Made by a program: the position numbers and the translations under genes. Source: Limnohabitans sp. WS1 (GTDB lineage Bacteria; Pseudomonadota; Gammaproteobacteria; Burkholderiales; Burkholderiaceae_C). From it: DNA of 64,000 bases. The stretch lies in the NCBI RefSeq assembly GCF_003063265.1, contig NZ_NERU01000014.1, positions 59,948-123,947 on the forward strand, given 5' to 3'. The notes under the pieces were generated by a model. It made no database searches. It worked only from the letters and a program-made list of their open reading frames with translations, and was not told where the DNA came from. This document shows positions 53,907-62,235 of the stretch, piece after piece. How positions within the stretch are numbered: the stretch's first letter is position 1; every line of letters starts with the position of its first letter.

Positions 53907-54980
53907 TCAGCATGCGCCCACCATTTGCCTTGCGAGGCGCAGGGCTTGAATCAGACTGGACGCATCGGCCAGTCCCTTTCCGGCCAAATCCATGGCCGTG
54001 CCATGGTCCGGACTGGTTCGGATCAATGGCAATCCCAAAGTCACGTTCACGCCCTGCTCAACACCCAAATATTTGACGGGAATCAAGCCTTGGTCGTGGT
54101 ACATCGCAATGACCACATCAAATTCCCGGTGCCCGTTGGATTGGCGGCGAGCTCGCATAAAAACAGTGTCAGGCGCAAAAGGGCCCTGCACATCCAAACC
54201 CTCTTGACGAGCTTGTTTCACGCAGGGCTGGAGCACATCAATTTCTTCACGGCCAAACAAACCCCCTTCGCCAGCGTGCGGATTCACACCCGCAACTGCA
54301 ATTCGGGGTCTACGCCCCAACAAACGGGTCAACGACGCATCGGTGATGCGCAAGGTTTGCGCCACCTGTTCCTGTGTGATGGCATCCAAGGCTTGACGCA
54401 AAGACACATGAATGCTCACCAACACAGTCCGTAAATCCTCATTGGCCAGCATCATGCGTACAGGCAACTGCGACACAGGCACGCCAAGGTAATGCGCCGC
54501 CTCGTCTTGCAACAACTCGGTATGACCTGGATATTGGTCGTAGGGTGCACCCGCCGCATGGAGGGCTTCTTTGTGCAAGGGTGCAGTGATCAGGGCAGCA
54601 ACATCGCCCCTTAATGCGGCACGGGTCGCCCAGAGAACCGCATCTCCAGCCACCTTGCCTGCGCGTGAATCAATTTGTCCCCATGTCAAAACAGGGGCCA
54701 CGGACCCCACTTGCAAGACGGGCAAGCATCGCGGTGGCATTTGCAACGCCTCAAGAGGGGACTCAATTTCGCACACCGGAAAATTCAGAGGACGTTGCAA
54801 CAACGCCATGGCGCGTCGCATCACCCCAACATCACCCGCCACAAAACACCCCCGGGTCAAATCAGGGGCTTGAGACCAAGCGCGGGCCACAATTTCTGGG
54901 CCAATGCCACAAGGGTCGCCCAAAGTCAGGACGATGGGACGGGTTAACGCAACCCCAGACAATTCAGAAATAGAGGTCAT
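53907..54980 (-). CDS. pdxA: 4-Hydroxythreonine-4-phosphate dehydrogenase PdxA
   Basis: A 357-residue metal- and NAD-dependent enzyme of pyridoxal phosphate synthesis. TLGDPCGIGPEIV near the N-terminus and the metal histidines in NPHAGEGGLFGREE and MYHDQGLIPVKYLG are diagnostic. The start at 54980 gives MTSISELSG; an upstream start adds 11 residues overlapping the Nif3-like gene. The length is slightly above E. coli PdxA (329). It follows the Nif3-like gene by 10 bases. Confidence 0.96.
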   Translation of the reverse strand: MTSISELSGVALTRPIVLTLGDPCGIGPEIVARAWSQAPDLTRGCFVAGDVGVMRRAMALLQRPLNFPVCEIESPLEALQMPPRCLPVLQVGSVAPVLTWGQIDSRAGKVAGDAVLWATRAALRGDVAALITAPLHKEALHAAGAPYDQYPGHTELLQDEAAHYLGVPVSQLPVRMMLANEDLRTVLVSIHVSLRQALDAITQEQVAQTLRITDASLTRLLGRRPRIAVAGVNPHAGEGGLFGREEIDVLQPCVKQARQEGLDVQGPFAPDTVFMRARRQSNGHREFDVVIAMYHDQGLIPVKYLGVEQGVNVTLGLPLIRTSPDHGTAMDLAGKGLADASSLIQALRLARQMVGAC

Positions 54981-54990
54981 TTGCAAGGCC

Positions 54991-55743
54991 TCATGCAGGG
55001 TTGTCGATCTCAATGAATCGATGTTGCAAGCCCAACGCTTGCGCTACATGCGCAGCGACAGCGGGGGCACCATAACGTTCAGTCGCATGATGACCACATG
55101 CCATGAATGCCACCCCTGTTTCTTTGGCCAAATGGGCTTGAGGTTCGGAAATCTCACCAGTGATGAACACATCCACACCCAAAGCAATGGCGGCCTCAAA
55201 GTAGGACTGAGCCCCCCCTGTGCACCAAGCCACACGGCGAACAGGCTTGTCATTGCCGCCGACACAGACGACAGGGTGCCCTAATGCATGCGCCACATGG
55301 TCGGCCAATGCTTGGGGCTTGGCCCAGGTGTGGGCAGGTGCGCCCACAAAACCCAGGCTCTGCTCACCAAAACGAGCTTCCATCTGAAAACCCAGCACCT
55401 TGGCCAGTTGGGCGTTATTGCCCAGTTCTGCATGTGCGTCCAAAGGCAGGTGATAGGCAAACAAATGAATGCCATGTAACAAGAGCAAGCGCAAGCGCTC
55501 CCGCATCCATCCGACCACCCGACCGTCCTGCCCACGCCAAAACAGGCCGTGGTGAACAAAGATTGCATCGGCATGGACGTCAATGGCCGCTTCAATCAGG
55601 GCCCGACTGGCTGTTACGCCGCTGACCAATAATTTCACATCTCGATCGCCCTCAACCTGCAATCCGTTGGGGCCGTAATCGCGAAATTTTTCGGGCTCAA
55701 GCAAGGCATCAAAGGCCAAAGTCAAGTCTTGAACGTGGGTCAT
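54991..55743 (-). CDS. Nif3-like dinuclear metal centre protein
   Basis: A 250-residue NIF3/DUF34 family protein. Metal-binding residues are visible in FVHHGLFWRG near 65 and in the C-terminal CGHHATERYG near 220; YGPNGLQVEG near 24 is the family N-terminal motif. Members form hexamers with two metals per subunit; the reaction is not settled, although GTP cyclohydrolase I-like activity has been proposed for some. The ATG at 55743 is preferred over a longer frame that runs into the divergent protease gene. Confidence 0.92.
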   Translation of the reverse strand: MTHVQDLTLAFDALLEPEKFRDYGPNGLQVEGDRDVKLLVSGVTASRALIEAAIDVHADAIFVHHGLFWRGQDGRVVGWMRERLRLLLLHGIHLFAYHLPLDAHAELGNNAQLAKVLGFQMEARFGEQSLGFVGAPAHTWAKPQALADHVAHALGHPVVCVGGNDKPVRRVAWCTGGAQSYFEAAIALGVDVFITGEISEPQAHLAKETGVAFMACGHHATERYGAPAVAAHVAQALGLQHRFIEIDNPA

Positions 55744-55855
55744 ATGAATGTTGCTTTCATGATCAACAAGTATTGTGGCGCAATGCGCTCTCAGTCCGAA
55801 CAGAAAAAAAGACCCAAGGCTTGATGCACGACTTGAATCAAGGACAATGGAAAAC

Positions 55856-57013
55856 ATGAAACGCTATTGGCTTTTATTTTCACAATGGGTCACGGTTTTG
55901 TTGGCCATATGGTTTGTGGTTGCCACACTTCAACCCGATTGGCTGAACCGAGCAAACCGATCTAGCGGGGGCGTGACCTTGCTACAGGCACCCCTTGCCC
56001 ATCCCAACAACCGATCCGCAGGAAGTCTGAGTACGCCCGCCCGCTTGGCATCACCCGCAGTGGTGAGCATCAACACCAGCAAAAACCAATCACCCGCCAC
56101 CCAAGGTCAGGACCCTTGGTTCAAATTTTTTCATGGCGAGCAAGACGAGCAAAATCCGGCCGGTCTGGGCAGTGGCGTCATCGTCAGTGCAGAAGGTCAT
56201 ATTTTGACCAACAACCACGTCATTGAAGACGCCGATGACATCGAAGTGGTTTTGAGCGATGGACGCAAGACCTTGGCCAAGGTCATTGGATCAGACCCCG
56301 AGACGGACCTGGCTTTGCTCAAAATCAATCTTGATAAATTGCCCGTCATCGTGCTGGGTCAAATTCAAGACATGCAAGTGGGTGATCTGGTATTGGCCAT
56401 TGGCAACCCCTTCGGAGTGGGTCAGACCGTGACCTCGGGCATTGTCAGCGCCTTGGGTCGCAATCAGTTGGGCATCAACACATTTGAAAACTTCATCCAA
56501 ACCGATGCCGCCATCAACCCGGGCAACTCAGGCGGCGCATTGGTTGACGTGAATGGCCACTTGATGGGCATCAACACCGCCATTTATTCGCGCTCAGGCG
56601 GCAACATGGGCATTGGATTCGCCATTCCGATCTCTACAGCCAAACAAGTCATGCAGGACCTGCTGAAGAAAGGCAAAGTCGTTCGGGGCTGGATTGGCGT
56701 AGAGCCTCAAGACATGTCCGCCGAGTTGGCACAAACCTTCCAATTACCCGCCTCGGGCCAAGGCATGCCTTATGGCGTGGTCATCACAGGGGTGCTCAAA
56801 AACGGTCCGGCAGCTTCAGCTGGCATTCGCCCCGGCGACGTGATTGTCAAAGTCGCAGGTCAACCTGTGCGCAATGTGTCCGAGTTGTTAACCCAAGTGG
56901 CTGGACTCAAGCCCGGTGTACCCGCTGAAGTGAACATTTGGCGTCGTCAAGGTGAGGTGAACCTTCGCCTGACACCTGCTGAACGGCCCGCGGTCAGCAA
57001 ACCACGCAAGTGA
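55856..57013 (+). CDS. Periplasmic S1C serine protease, DegS/DegQ-like
   Basis: A 385-residue HtrA-family protease anchored by an N-terminal hydrophobic segment (LLFSQWVTVLLAIWFVV, about 6–24). The catalytic triad is H121 (TNNHVIED), D151 (ETDLALLKI) and S225 (GNSGGAL). One PDZ domain (about 265–370, with GWIGVEPQDMS and AGIRPGDVIVKVAG) rather than two makes it DegS/AlgW-like, suggesting envelope stress sensing. An ATG at 55847 is an alternative start. It is divergent from the Nif3-like gene, sharing a promoter region of about 110 bases. Confidence 0.94.
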   Translation: MKRYWLLFSQWVTVLLAIWFVVATLQPDWLNRANRSSGGVTLLQAPLAHPNNRSAGSLSTPARLASPAVVSINTSKNQSPATQGQDPWFKFFHGEQDEQNPAGLGSGVIVSAEGHILTNNHVIEDADDIEVVLSDGRKTLAKVIGSDPETDLALLKINLDKLPVIVLGQIQDMQVGDLVLAIGNPFGVGQTVTSGIVSALGRNQLGINTFENFIQTDAAINPGNSGGALVDVNGHLMGINTAIYSRSGGNMGIGFAIPISTAKQVMQDLLKKGKVVRGWIGVEPQDMSAELAQTFQLPASGQGMPYGVVITGVLKNGPAASAGIRPGDVIVKVAGQPVRNVSELLTQVAGLKPGVPAEVNIWRRQGEVNLRLTPAERPAVSKPRK

Positions 57014-57047
57014 CAAACCGGTTGTGCAGATACCCCGTTGAACAAGC

Positions 57048-57077
57048 CCCAAAAGAGCTCAATGAGCCTCTTTTGGG
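57048..57077. terminator. Hairpin between convergent protease and tatC genes
   Basis: CCCAAAAGAG (57048–57057) pairs with CTCTTTTGGG (57068–57077), with an inner CTC/GAG. There is no T run after it on either strand apart from T within the stem, so it may be a terminator or only an mRNA end protector. Confidence 0.5.
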
Positions 57078-57094
57078 ATGACCATTAAGCGCGT

Positions 57095-57883
57095 TTAAGA
57101 GGCACCATCGGTGTCTTGCGGAGCCTGCGTGTGCTTGATGAACACTTGCGCGGCCCAAATACCGATTTCGTAAAGCAAGCACATGGGAATGGCCAGCGCC
57201 AGCTGTGACACCACATCAGGGGGAGTGACCACGGCGGCAATCACAAAGGCCAACACCACAAAATAGCCCCGGAAATCCTTGAGTTTTTGAATGCTCACTA
57301 CACCCATGCGAGCCAAGACCACCACAGCCACGGGTACCTCAAAAGCCAATCCAAAAGCCAGGAACATGGACAACACAAAGCTCAAATAAGCTTCAATATC
57401 TGGCGCTGCCGTAATGCTTTTGGGCGCAAAGCTTTGAATGAAACTGAACACTTGGCCAAACACAAAGAAGTAACAAAACGCCACCCCAATGAAAAACAGC
57501 ACCGTGCTGGACACCACCAAGGGCATGACCAGCTTTTTCTCATGGCTGTAAAGGCCAGGGGCGATGAATGCCCAAACTTGGTACAAAACCACGGGCAAAG
57601 CAATCAGGAAAGCGCTCATGAGCAAAATCTTGAGCGGCACCATGAAAGGCGAAATGACCGAGGTAGCGATCAAAGTCGCGCCTTTAGGCAGATGCACCAC
57701 CAAGGGTGCCGCCAAAATGTCATACAAATTGCCCGGCCCCGGAAAAATGGCCAAAACGGCCGCAGCCACGGCCACTGCCGCCACGGCCCACATCAGGCGG
57801 TCGCGCAACTCGATCAGGTGCGCCACAAAAGGTTGCTCGGAACCTTTGAGTTCGTCGTCGGGCTGGGAAGGGGTATCGGACAT
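57095..57883 (-). CDS. tatC: Sec-independent translocase subunit TatC
   Basis: A 262-residue six-helix membrane protein that recognises twin-arginine signals. FVAHLIELRDRLMW near residue 20 and the FAFGLAFEVP region (conserved FxFE) near 160–170 are diagnostic. It is the third gene of tatABC; substrates in this window probably include the Rieske protein. The start is ATG 57883. Confidence 0.97.
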   Translation of the reverse strand: MSDTPSQPDDELKGSEQPFVAHLIELRDRLMWAVAAVAVAAAVLAIFPGPGNLYDILAAPLVVHLPKGATLIATSVISPFMVPLKILLMSAFLIALPVVLYQVWAFIAPGLYSHEKKLVMPLVVSSTVLFFIGVAFCYFFVFGQVFSFIQSFAPKSITAAPDIEAYLSFVLSMFLAFGLAFEVPVAVVVLARMGVVSIQKLKDFRGYFVVLAFVIAAVVTPPDVVSQLALAIPMCLLYEIGIWAAQVFIKHTQAPQDTDGAS

Positions 57884-57926
57884 GGCGGGGTCGGTTGGAC
57901 GGTACGCACCCAAAGGTGCGTCAGCG

Positions 57927-58394
57927 TCACATGGAATTGAGGGGCTTGGGCCGGTAACGGGCTACGCGAGCGGCACCGGAAAGCGCTTTGGTGCGCACCC
58001 CGTTACGGGCTTTGTACCACTGGGGCATCGCGCCGCGCTTGAGTCGCCAGTTTTTATCGGGGCGAACGTAGTACGGTGGTGGTGGCTCAATGGTGGGCAG
58101 ATCACTGGTCAGCCCAGCTGTGGTTTCAGCCCAGTCTTTTTCAAAATCAGAGGCCGTGGTTTGAACGGTTTGCTCGACATCACGAGCCGCCGTCTCCATG
58201 GTCTCTTTCATCTTTTTGAGTTCTTCCAGGTCCATGGACCGGTTGACCTCGGCCTTGACATCGGCAACGTAGCGCTGCGCTTTACCCAATAAAGCCCCAA
58301 GTGTTCGGGCCACCTTGGGCAATTTTTCAGGGCCAATGACGATCAACGCCACCACCCCGATGAGCGCCATTTTCGAAAAGCTTAAATCCAGCAC
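57927..58394 (-). CDS. tatB: Sec-independent translocase subunit TatB
   Basis: A 155-residue protein with the single TatB membrane helix ([20 protein letters not shown], about 9–28) containing the conserved E/P hinge, an amphipathic helix, and a longer charged tail. The tail ends in basic [14 protein letters not shown]. It lies 25 bases after tatA and 43 before tatC. Confidence 0.95.
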   Translation of the reverse strand: MLDLSFSKMALIGVVALIVIGPEKLPKVARTLGALLGKAQRYVADVKAEVNRSMDLEELKKMKETMETAARDVEQTVQTTASDFEKDWAETTAGLTSDLPTIEPPPPYYVRPDKNWRLKRGAMPQWYKARNGVRTKALSGAARVARYRPKPLNSM

Positions 58395-58419
58395 AATGCG
58401 GCGTTCAGTCGTTCAAAAA

Positions 58420-58662
58420 TCAGGACTTGGTCTTGGCTTCAACGTCAATGGTCGTCTTGTCAGCTGGCGTTGAAGCGGTCACCTGACCCGCCACTGGGGC
58501 TGCGCCTTCTTCGGGCTTGGTGCCGCCGTCTTTCATACCATCTTTGAAACCTTTGACCGCACCACCCAAGTCAGAACCCATGTTTTTGAGCTTTTTGGTG
58601 CCAAACACCATGACGACAATCAACAGCACGATCAGCCAGTGCCAAATGGAAAAAGTACCCAT
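58420..58662 (-). CDS. tatA: Sec-independent translocase subunit TatA
   Basis: An 80-residue pore-forming Tat[20 protein letters not shown] (8–26) is the membrane helix and hinge, followed by the amphipathic helix [20 protein letters not shown]. The remainder is a short charged tail. It is the first of tatABC, about 95 bases after the HIT gene. Confidence 0.96.
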   Translation of the reverse strand: MGTFSIWHWLIVLLIVVMVFGTKKLKNMGSDLGGAVKGFKDGMKDGGTKPEEGAAPVAGQVTASTPADKTTIDVEAKTKS

Positions 58663-58758
58663 GAAACTCTCCTGTTAATGCTGGGATTCTAAGGGGATCG
58701 ACCAACGGTTTTGGATCGGCCCTGTGGATGGAAGGATTTGAGGGCTAAAAGCGCCGTT

Positions 58759-59115
58759 TCAACCCCGCAACCAAGGGCGCGGGCCAGCCATGACATGCAT
58801 GTGCAGGTGGTGCACTTCTTGTCCACCCTCGCTGCCGTTGTTAACGACAATGCGAAAACCGCCGTCCGGATAAGGGTTGCAACCCTCTTGGGCTGCCAGC
58901 TTAGGGGCCAGGGTCATCATGTGGCCCATCAAAGCGGCGTGCTCTGGGGCCAGATGCATCATCGACGGGATGTGCAGCCTGGGAATGATCAAGAAATGAA
59001 TGGGGGCCCAGGGTGCGATGTCGTGAAAGGCGAACACATGCTCGTCCTCATACACCTTACGCGACGGGATTTTGCCCGCGATGATTTTGCAAAAAATACA
59101 GTTGGCGTCAGTCAT
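58759..59115 (-). CDS. HIT family nucleotide-binding protein (HinT-like)
   Basis: A 118-residue histidine-triad protein hydrolysing purine nucleoside phosphoramidates. The triad is HHLHMHVMAG near residue 101; CIFCKIIAGKIPSRKVYEDE is the N-terminal HIT block with two cysteines. It follows the DUF4870-like gene by 27 bases. Confidence 0.95.
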   Translation of the reverse strand: MTDANCIFCKIIAGKIPSRKVYEDEHVFAFHDIAPWAPIHFLIIPRLHIPSMMHLAPEHAALMGHMMTLAPKLAAQEGCNPYPDGGFRIVVNNGSEGGQEVHHLHMHVMAGPRPWLRG

Positions 59116-59142
59116 GGCTTGAAGGGGTCAAAGTCAAAAATA

Positions 59143-59505
59143 TCAATCGGTCACGGGCCGCTGCGCATTCAAGCGCACCATGCCCAGCACGATGCGGTAC
59201 AAAAACCAGATGGAAATGGTCACCCAGGCCAGCCAGCCAGGGAAAAACATCAAGAGCCACAAAGGTGCAGTGACCAAGTACAGCAAAGCCGCCCAGATCA
59301 CGGTGCGGATGCGGTAGCTGAAGTGCGTGGCCTCCCAGCCGCCGGTATCGCCTTTTTTGACCAAATCAATGATCAGCGCCACCACCAGCAAGGCCGGGCC
59401 CATCTGCGCCCCCGGGATGACCGCGCTGACCGCCACAATCAGGTGCAGGATGTAGCTGACCCAGCTGATGGTGTGGGTGCTGTCGTCGACGGGTGGTGTG
59501 TTCAT
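59143..59505 (-). CDS. DUF4870-like membrane protein
   Basis: A 120-residue hydrophobic protein with about three helices: 12–32 (ISWVSYILHLIVAVSAVIP), 36–50 and 72–110 (IWAALLYLVTAPLWLLMFF and following). The overall form matches small DUF4870-type proteins found next to hisE and the HIT gene in Burkholderiales. Function is unknown. Confidence 0.75.
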   Translation of the reverse strand: MNTPPVDDSTHTISWVSYILHLIVAVSAVIPGAQMGPALLVVALIIDLVKKGDTGGWEATHFSYRIRTVIWAALLYLVTAPLWLLMFFPGWLAWVTISIWFLYRIVLGMVRLNAQRPVTD

Positions 59506-59514
59506 GGGCGCAGC

Positions 59515-59883
59515 TTACTCCCCCAAGCGCTCGCGCTCTTGCACTTTGCGCAGGGCTTTTTCTTCCAGGCCGCTCAGGCCCTCGCGGCGGGCCAGCTCGT
59601 TGACCACGTCGGCGGGTGTCAGGCCGTAGTGCGCCAGCGCAATCATGCTGTGGAACCACAAATCGGCCACCTCGCCCACCAGCTTGGTTTTGTCCCCGCC
59701 ATGGTCCACGTCTTTGGCGGCCATCACGGTCTCGGTGGCTTCTTCGCCGATTTTCTTCAAAAAGGCGTCGGGCCCCTTGTGCAGCAGGCGGGCCACGTAG
59801 CTTTTTTCGGGGTCGCCGCCATTGGCGGGTTTGCGGCTTTCGACCACGGCCGCGAGGCGGTCAAGGATGTCCTGGTTGTTCAT
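59515..59883 (-). CDS. hisE: Phosphoribosyl-ATP pyrophosphatase HisE
   Basis: A 122-residue MazG-like enzyme releasing pyrophosphate from phosphoribosyl-ATP, step two of histidine synthesis. [15 protein letters not shown] and [15 protein letters not shown] hold the metal-binding acidic residues. It starts 13 bases after hisI. Confidence 0.96.
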   Translation of the reverse strand: MNNQDILDRLAAVVESRKPANGGDPEKSYVARLLHKGPDAFLKKIGEEATETVMAAKDVDHGGDKTKLVGEVADLWFHSMIALAHYGLTPADVVNELARREGLSGLEEKALRKVQERERLGE

Positions 59884-59896
59884 ACGCTTGGGGCAC

Positions 59897-60286
59897 TCAC
59901 TTGTAAATGGTTTCGGGGTCTTTCAAGACCGGATCGGCCGCCTGCCACTCGTCGGCTTGCAGGCTCTGGAAAAAGCAACTATGGCGGCCCGTGTGGCAGG
60001 CAATGCCCGGCTCGTGCCCCAGCTGCGTGACTTTAAGCAGCACCACATCGTTGTCGCAGTCGATGCGGATGTCGTGCACCGTCTGCACATGGCCGGACTC
60101 CTCGCCCTTGAACCACAGCTTGTTGCGCGAGCGGCTGAAATACACCGCCCTTTTCAGCTCGGCCGTCTTTTGCAAAGCCTCGCGGTTCATCCAGGCGAAC
60201 ATCAGCACATCGCCGGAGCCTTGTTCTTGGGCGATGACCGGCACCAGGCCTTTGTCATCCCATTTGATTTTGTCTAGCCAATTCAT
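59897..60286 (-). CDS. hisI: Phosphoribosyl-AMP cyclohydrolase HisI
   Basis: A 129-residue zinc enzyme opening the adenine ring of phosphoribosyl-AMP, step three of histidine synthesis. [31 protein letters not shown] and [11 protein letters not shown], with cysteines near C105 and C112, are family features. HisF normally lies directly upstream in Burkholderiales; here a toxin gene does (53-base gap), so hisI–hisE must have their own or a borrowed promoter. Confidence 0.96.
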   Translation of the reverse strand: MNWLDKIKWDDKGLVPVIAQEQGSGDVLMFAWMNREALQKTAELKRAVYFSRSRNKLWFKGEESGHVQTVHDIRIDCDNDVVLLKVTQLGHEPGIACHTGRHSCFFQSLQADEWQAADPVLKDPETIYK

Positions 60287-60339
60287 AGGGGGATGATCTT
60301 AAGTGATTGACTGTGACGTTTTCAGAAACCTGCAAACCC

Positions 60340-60666
60340 TCAATGCGGCACACCATCGTCCGAATCGTCGGCCAACAAAGACTCATAATCCTGCCCGCCA
60401 TAAAAGATGCCCAAGATGGATACCCACCCGGCATCTACCGCAAAAGCAATCACTGCGCGTTTTTTGTAGTGTGTGATGCGCAAACTAGGCCGCACATCGT
60501 CGCGTTTCATGCCGCGCTGCGGAAAAATGCTCAGGCTTTCGCAGTAGCTCACCATGGCTTCGGTGTAGCGCAACGCAATACCCGGCGAGGCCTCGGACGC
60601 GATGTACTGGTAAAGGTCAGCAATTTGTTCCAAAGCCTCGGGCGAGAAGACAACCCGGTGTGTCAT
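60340..60666 (-). CDS. parE: ParE/RelE-family toxin
   Basis: A 108-residue type II toxin. VVFSPEALEQIADLYQYIAS at the N-terminus and the C-terminal strand RAVIAFAVDAGWVSILGIFYGG match the RelE/ParE fold; ParE toxins inhibit gyrase. It appears intact. It overlaps the antitoxin stop by four bases (ATGA), the usual ParDE coupling. It is adjacent to hisI on the same strand. Confidence 0.88.
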   Translation of the reverse strand: MTHRVVFSPEALEQIADLYQYIASEASPGIALRYTEAMVSYCESLSIFPQRGMKRDDVRPSLRITHYKKRAVIAFAVDAGWVSILGIFYGGQDYESLLADDSDDGVPH

Positions 60667-60932
60667 TGCAACTTGGTGTGCTCTTGTGCAAGGCGCTCAC
60701 GCACCTGATCCACTGTGACAGCTCTCGTTGGATCAGCCTTGAGTGCATCGTAAGCCGCACCGACTTGATGCGTCAGCCAAGACTCAATGGCGCGGTCTCG
60801 GCTCAGAAGTGCGCGAAGACCTTCGCGAATAACTTCGCTTTCTGTCGCGTACTCGCCTGCACGCACTTTGCTCTTGATGGCATCGGCCATCTCGTTGGGC
60901 AATGTGATGCTCAGTTGTTGAGTGGTTCGCAT
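60663..60932 (-). CDS. parD: ParD-family antitoxin
   Basis: An 89-residue ribbon-helix-helix antitoxin. QQLSITLPNEMADAIKSKV is the RHH strand and first helix, ATESEVIREGLRALLSRD the second; the C-terminal half binds the toxin. It likely represses its own promoter in the 60933–61000 gap. It is upstream of parE in the standard order. Confidence 0.9.
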   Translation of the reverse strand: MRTTQQLSITLPNEMADAIKSKVRAGEYATESEVIREGLRALLSRDRAIESWLTHQVGAAYDALKADPTRAVTVDQVRERLAQEHTKLQ

Positions 60933-61000
60933 GACGGGCCTTTGAGTGAGTAGGATTGAATCTTATCAAACAGCCATCACCTTGAGCGATGGGTTTGCCC

Positions 61001-61315
61001 TCACTGCGCGGAAACAGCCAGAACCGCCTTCGGGTTTGTGCGAGCTATGGCAAGCAGCGTGCGCGCTGCACCGCTTGGCTGCTTTCGTCCTTGCTCCCAT
61101 CCTTGAAGCGTACGCACGGAGACGCCCAACAAGTTGGCGAACTGGGATTGAGACAGGCCAGTGGCTTGTCTTGATTCTGTGGCCGACGAGACCACCATCT
61201 TGCCTTTGCCAGCCTTCATGTCTTTGATGGATTGAAGGATCTCCGCACCAATGTCTCGCTTCGCTTCAAACGCAGCAATCTCGGATGGATTCAGCTTCTT
61301 AGATTTCGAGGGCAC
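61001..61315 (-). CDS. XRE/HTH antitoxin (NadS/HigA-like)
   Basis: A 104-residue HTH antitoxin. The helix-turn-helix is in ATGLSQSQFANLLGVSVRTL followed by GWEQGRKQPSGAA; the N-terminal half (PSEIAAFEAKRDIGAEIL) is the antitoxin-type extension. The start is GTG 61315, with AAGGAG seven bases upstream, overlapping the end of the toxin pseudogene by 17 bases. A longer frame starting upstream belongs to no real protein, because it reads the toxin region out of frame. It appears intact while its toxin is not. Confidence 0.85.
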   Translation of the reverse strand: MPSKSKKLNPSEIAAFEAKRDIGAEILQSIKDMKAGKGKMVVSSATESRQATGLSQSQFANLLGVSVRTLQGWEQGRKQPSGAARTLLAIARTNPKAVLAVSAQ

Positions 61316-61610
61316 GACGAATCTCCTTGAGTGTGATGAGTGAAATGTTCTCTGACTCTGACTTTGCATAAAGAGTGAGGAGATAGACCTCGCCAGCTTC
61401 GTTGCGTGCGAGGTAAATGATCCTGACGCCGCCTGACTTGCCTGCCCCCTCACGTACCCATCGAACTTAGCGTACACCGCCTGAGCCGCGAATCACAGCG
61501 CCGGCTTCAGGGTTCTGTGCAATGAAAGATGCGAAATCGGCTCGTTCATCTTCGTCCCAATATCTAGGCCAAAGCTTCTGAAAGATGGGGCTTTCGACAA
61601 CGGTCAGCAT
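61299..61610 (-). pseudogene. HigB/RelE-like toxin, inactivated by an in-frame stop
   Basis: Reading from ATG 61610 gives MLTVVESPIFQKLWPRYWDE and a continuing RelE/HigB-type sequence of 103 codons, which ends LKEIRRALEI. Codon 48 (61467–61469) is TAA, between GSGGVR and VRWVREGAGKSGGVRIIYL. In relatives this position is usually lysine, so one A-to-T change of AAA would explain it. The rest of the frame is undisturbed and ends in the overlap with the antitoxin, as in intact pairs. The product would be a 47-residue fragment. Confidence 0.85.
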
Positions 61611-61726
61611 GCCATGAATGTACGCCTGAAGCGCATAGCCGTCAACGGACGTTTCCTGTCAAGTCGAACGAAAAGCCAGGATGCGTAAATGCGCGAGTGA
61701 AGGCGGCAGTACAAAACAACCATCGG

Positions 61727-61739
61727 TTGCAAAATGCAA
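61727..61739. promoter_or_regulatory. Small palindrome upstream of the ParD-like antitoxin
   Basis: TTGCA and TGCAA flank AAA, 20 bases before the ATG at 61760. A ParD-like dimer could bind here to repress its operon; no other evidence is visible. Confidence 0.3.
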
Positions 61740-61759
61740 GCCCATCGAGGAGAAGTACC

Positions 61760-61978
61760 ATGGCTGTCGCAATGAAACTGTCTGACGAACTGGTCGAAGC
61801 CGCCAAACCCTATGCTGCAGCGGAACACCGCTCTGTGCCACAGCAAATCGAATACTGGGCACGCATCGGCAAAGCCGTGATCGACAACCCGGACATGCCT
61901 TTGCGGCTGATCCAAGACACCATGCTATCGCGTGAAGAAGTCAAAGCCGGTCTGGCTGCGCCTTATGAGTTTGGCTGA
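61760..61978 (+). CDS. ParD-like antitoxin (DUF3423-type)
   Basis: A 72-residue protein of the ParD-like family: MAVAMKLSDELVEAAKPYAA then EHRSVPQQIEYWARIGKAV, the typical helices. GAGGAG precedes the ATG. Its stop overlaps the following ATG by one base (TGATG), the usual coupling with a RelE-family toxin, but that toxin is broken. It appears intact. Confidence 0.85.
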   Translation: MAVAMKLSDELVEAAKPYAAAEHRSVPQQIEYWARIGKAVIDNPDMPLRLIQDTMLSREEVKAGLAAPYEFG

Positions 61979-62200
61979 TGCTGAAAGTCAGCGCATCGCC
62001 ATCGCTTAACCGGGTGGCAAAAAACTGCACGCCCGCGACAAAAAAGTGCGAGTTGAAGCCGTCAAGTCCTTCTACCAAACCCTCAAATAGGCGAAAAAAG
62101 GGCGACTTCGCGGGTGTTTTTGTCTACAAGTTCAAACTGAACGGTCAGGAAACTCTGCTGTCCTATGAACTTCAACCGCACAAAAACACAAACCGCCCTA
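61978..62200 (+). pseudogene. RelE-family toxin remnant with frameshifts
   Basis: ATG 61978 starts MLKVSASPSLNRVAK in one frame. The sequence then matches a RelE toxin only in the neighbouring frame (KKLHARDKKV), as if one A were lost from a run of A near 62020 (six present, seven expected). The original frame returns for KKGDFAGVFVYKFKLNGQET and LLSYELQPHK, so at least a second indel occurred before about 62090. The C-terminal part of the family (typically ...LALGSHENFY...) is missing. Without stops, this frame continues into yefM. Confidence 0.8.
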
Positions 62201-62235
62201 AAATACATGCACAACTCACTGGACAGGTTTCAGCC

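Noticed and set aside
61001..61477. A 158-residue version of the XRE antitoxin starting at 61477
   Set aside because: Its first 50 or so residues read the toxin gene out of frame; the GTG at 61315 has a good ribosome binding site.
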